The notes beneath the pieces are model-generated. The model saw only the letters and a program-made list of their open reading frames with translations, did no database searches and was not told where the DNA came from. Shown here piece after piece: positions 6,111 to 6,339 of a stretch of 6,339 nt of DNA. The stretch's first letter is position 1. Every line of letters begins with the position of its first letter. Origin of the DNA: Acidisarcina sp. Lineage in GTDB: Bacteria > Acidobacteriota > Blastocatellia > Pyrinomonadales > Pyrinomonadaceae. The stretch is from positions 1-6,339 of the forward strand of contig JAJNPX010000298.1 of NCBI GenBank assembly GCA_021155145.1, given 5' to 3'. The position numbers and the translations under genes were made by a program.

Positions 6111-6339
6111 CTAGAAGTCAAACCTTGCACCGAACTGGATGATCCGCGGGTTCGCGGCAGCCCTCGTCGCCGTGATCAGACCAAAGTTGTTGCTGTTGAT
6201 GTTAAGGTCAGCAGTCTGCGATAGGACGGCCCTGTTCCTTTGCTGAAAATTCAGGATCTCGAATCCAGGATTTTCAACGAAAGTTAGCGCTTCGTAAATA
6301 AGCAAGCGTTATGCCAGCAGGGCGTGGATATAAGAACCG
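6111..6339 (-). pseudogene. TonB-dependent receptor C-terminus (Oar-like), interrupted by an in-frame stop
   Basis: On the minus strand the last 60 or so codons before TAG (6113-6111) read like the end of an acidobacterial TonB-dependent outer-membrane receptor: LIYEALTFVENPGFE, then DLNINSNNFGLITATR, then the terminal beta strand RIIQFGARFDF, with an aromatic last residue as expected for an outer-membrane barrel. Members of this family have roughly 1000 residues. Here the frame is broken by TAA at 6311-6309. The nine codons visible upstream of that stop are not clearly receptor-like, and neither of the other two frames continues convincingly. The only start in the open part is TTG 6305, which would give an unlikely 64-residue protein. 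So this is a degraded remnant, or a gene with a frameshift near 6300; the window ends too soon to tell. The terminator just downstream is intact. Confidence 0.55.

Noticed and set aside
1..6339. CRISPR array, tRNA, rRNA, transposon ends
   Set aside because: No regularly spaced repeats, cloverleaf-like segments, rRNA-like sequence, transposase motifs or terminal inverted repeats were seen on either strand.

Overview
The window looks like a chromosomal segment from an Acidobacteriota bacterium, most likely Blastocatellia-like. This rests on family recognition, not on a marker gene: a secreted VWFA-related protein of the type expanded in Acidobacteria, the C-terminal end of an Oar-like TonB-dependent receptor, moderately high GC content, and Gram-negative-style signal peptides. 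No rRNA, tRNA, CRISPR array, insertion sequence or phage gene is visible.

Layout: (1) 1-167, minus strand: the first 55 codons of a small addiction-module antitoxin of the TIGR02574/PF09720 type, cut by the window edge. (2) 213-2117, minus strand: a 634-residue FAD/NAD(P)H- and Fe-S-dependent oxidoreductase built like the glutamate synthase small subunit, with two ferredoxin-type 4Fe-4S motifs at the C-terminus and a TTG start. (3) 2118-2441: a divergent intergenic region with short repeats but no clear promoter. (4) 2442-3590, plus strand: a secreted VWFA-domain protein with an intact MIDAS. (5) 3624-4913, plus strand: a secreted GH5 enzyme, probably a beta-mannanase, 33 bp downstream and probably cotranscribed with the VWFA gene. 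(6) 4914-5022: an intergenic stretch with a perfect TTGACA box. (7) 5023-6024, plus strand: a 333-residue zinc metallopeptidase with a C-terminal M35 (aspzincin, lysine-specific endopeptidase-like) domain, an unassigned N-terminal region and no signal peptide. (8) 6051-6084: a strong hairpin terminator for the minus strand. (9) 6111-about 6311, minus strand: a TonB-dependent receptor C-terminus interrupted by an in-frame stop, probably a pseudogene remnant.

Functionally the genes do not form one pathway. The minus-strand oxidoreductase is a housekeeping-type electron-transfer subunit whose partner is not in view. The VWFA and GH5 genes make exported proteins, with mannan-type polysaccharide hydrolysis as the likely GH5 role. 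The M35 protein is the least ordinary gene: the catalytic residues are intact, but the lack of a signal peptide and the single cysteine set it apart from the classical secreted deuterolysins. It is the best candidate in the window for something undescribed, such as an effector or toxin-like protease, although nothing in the window proves that role.
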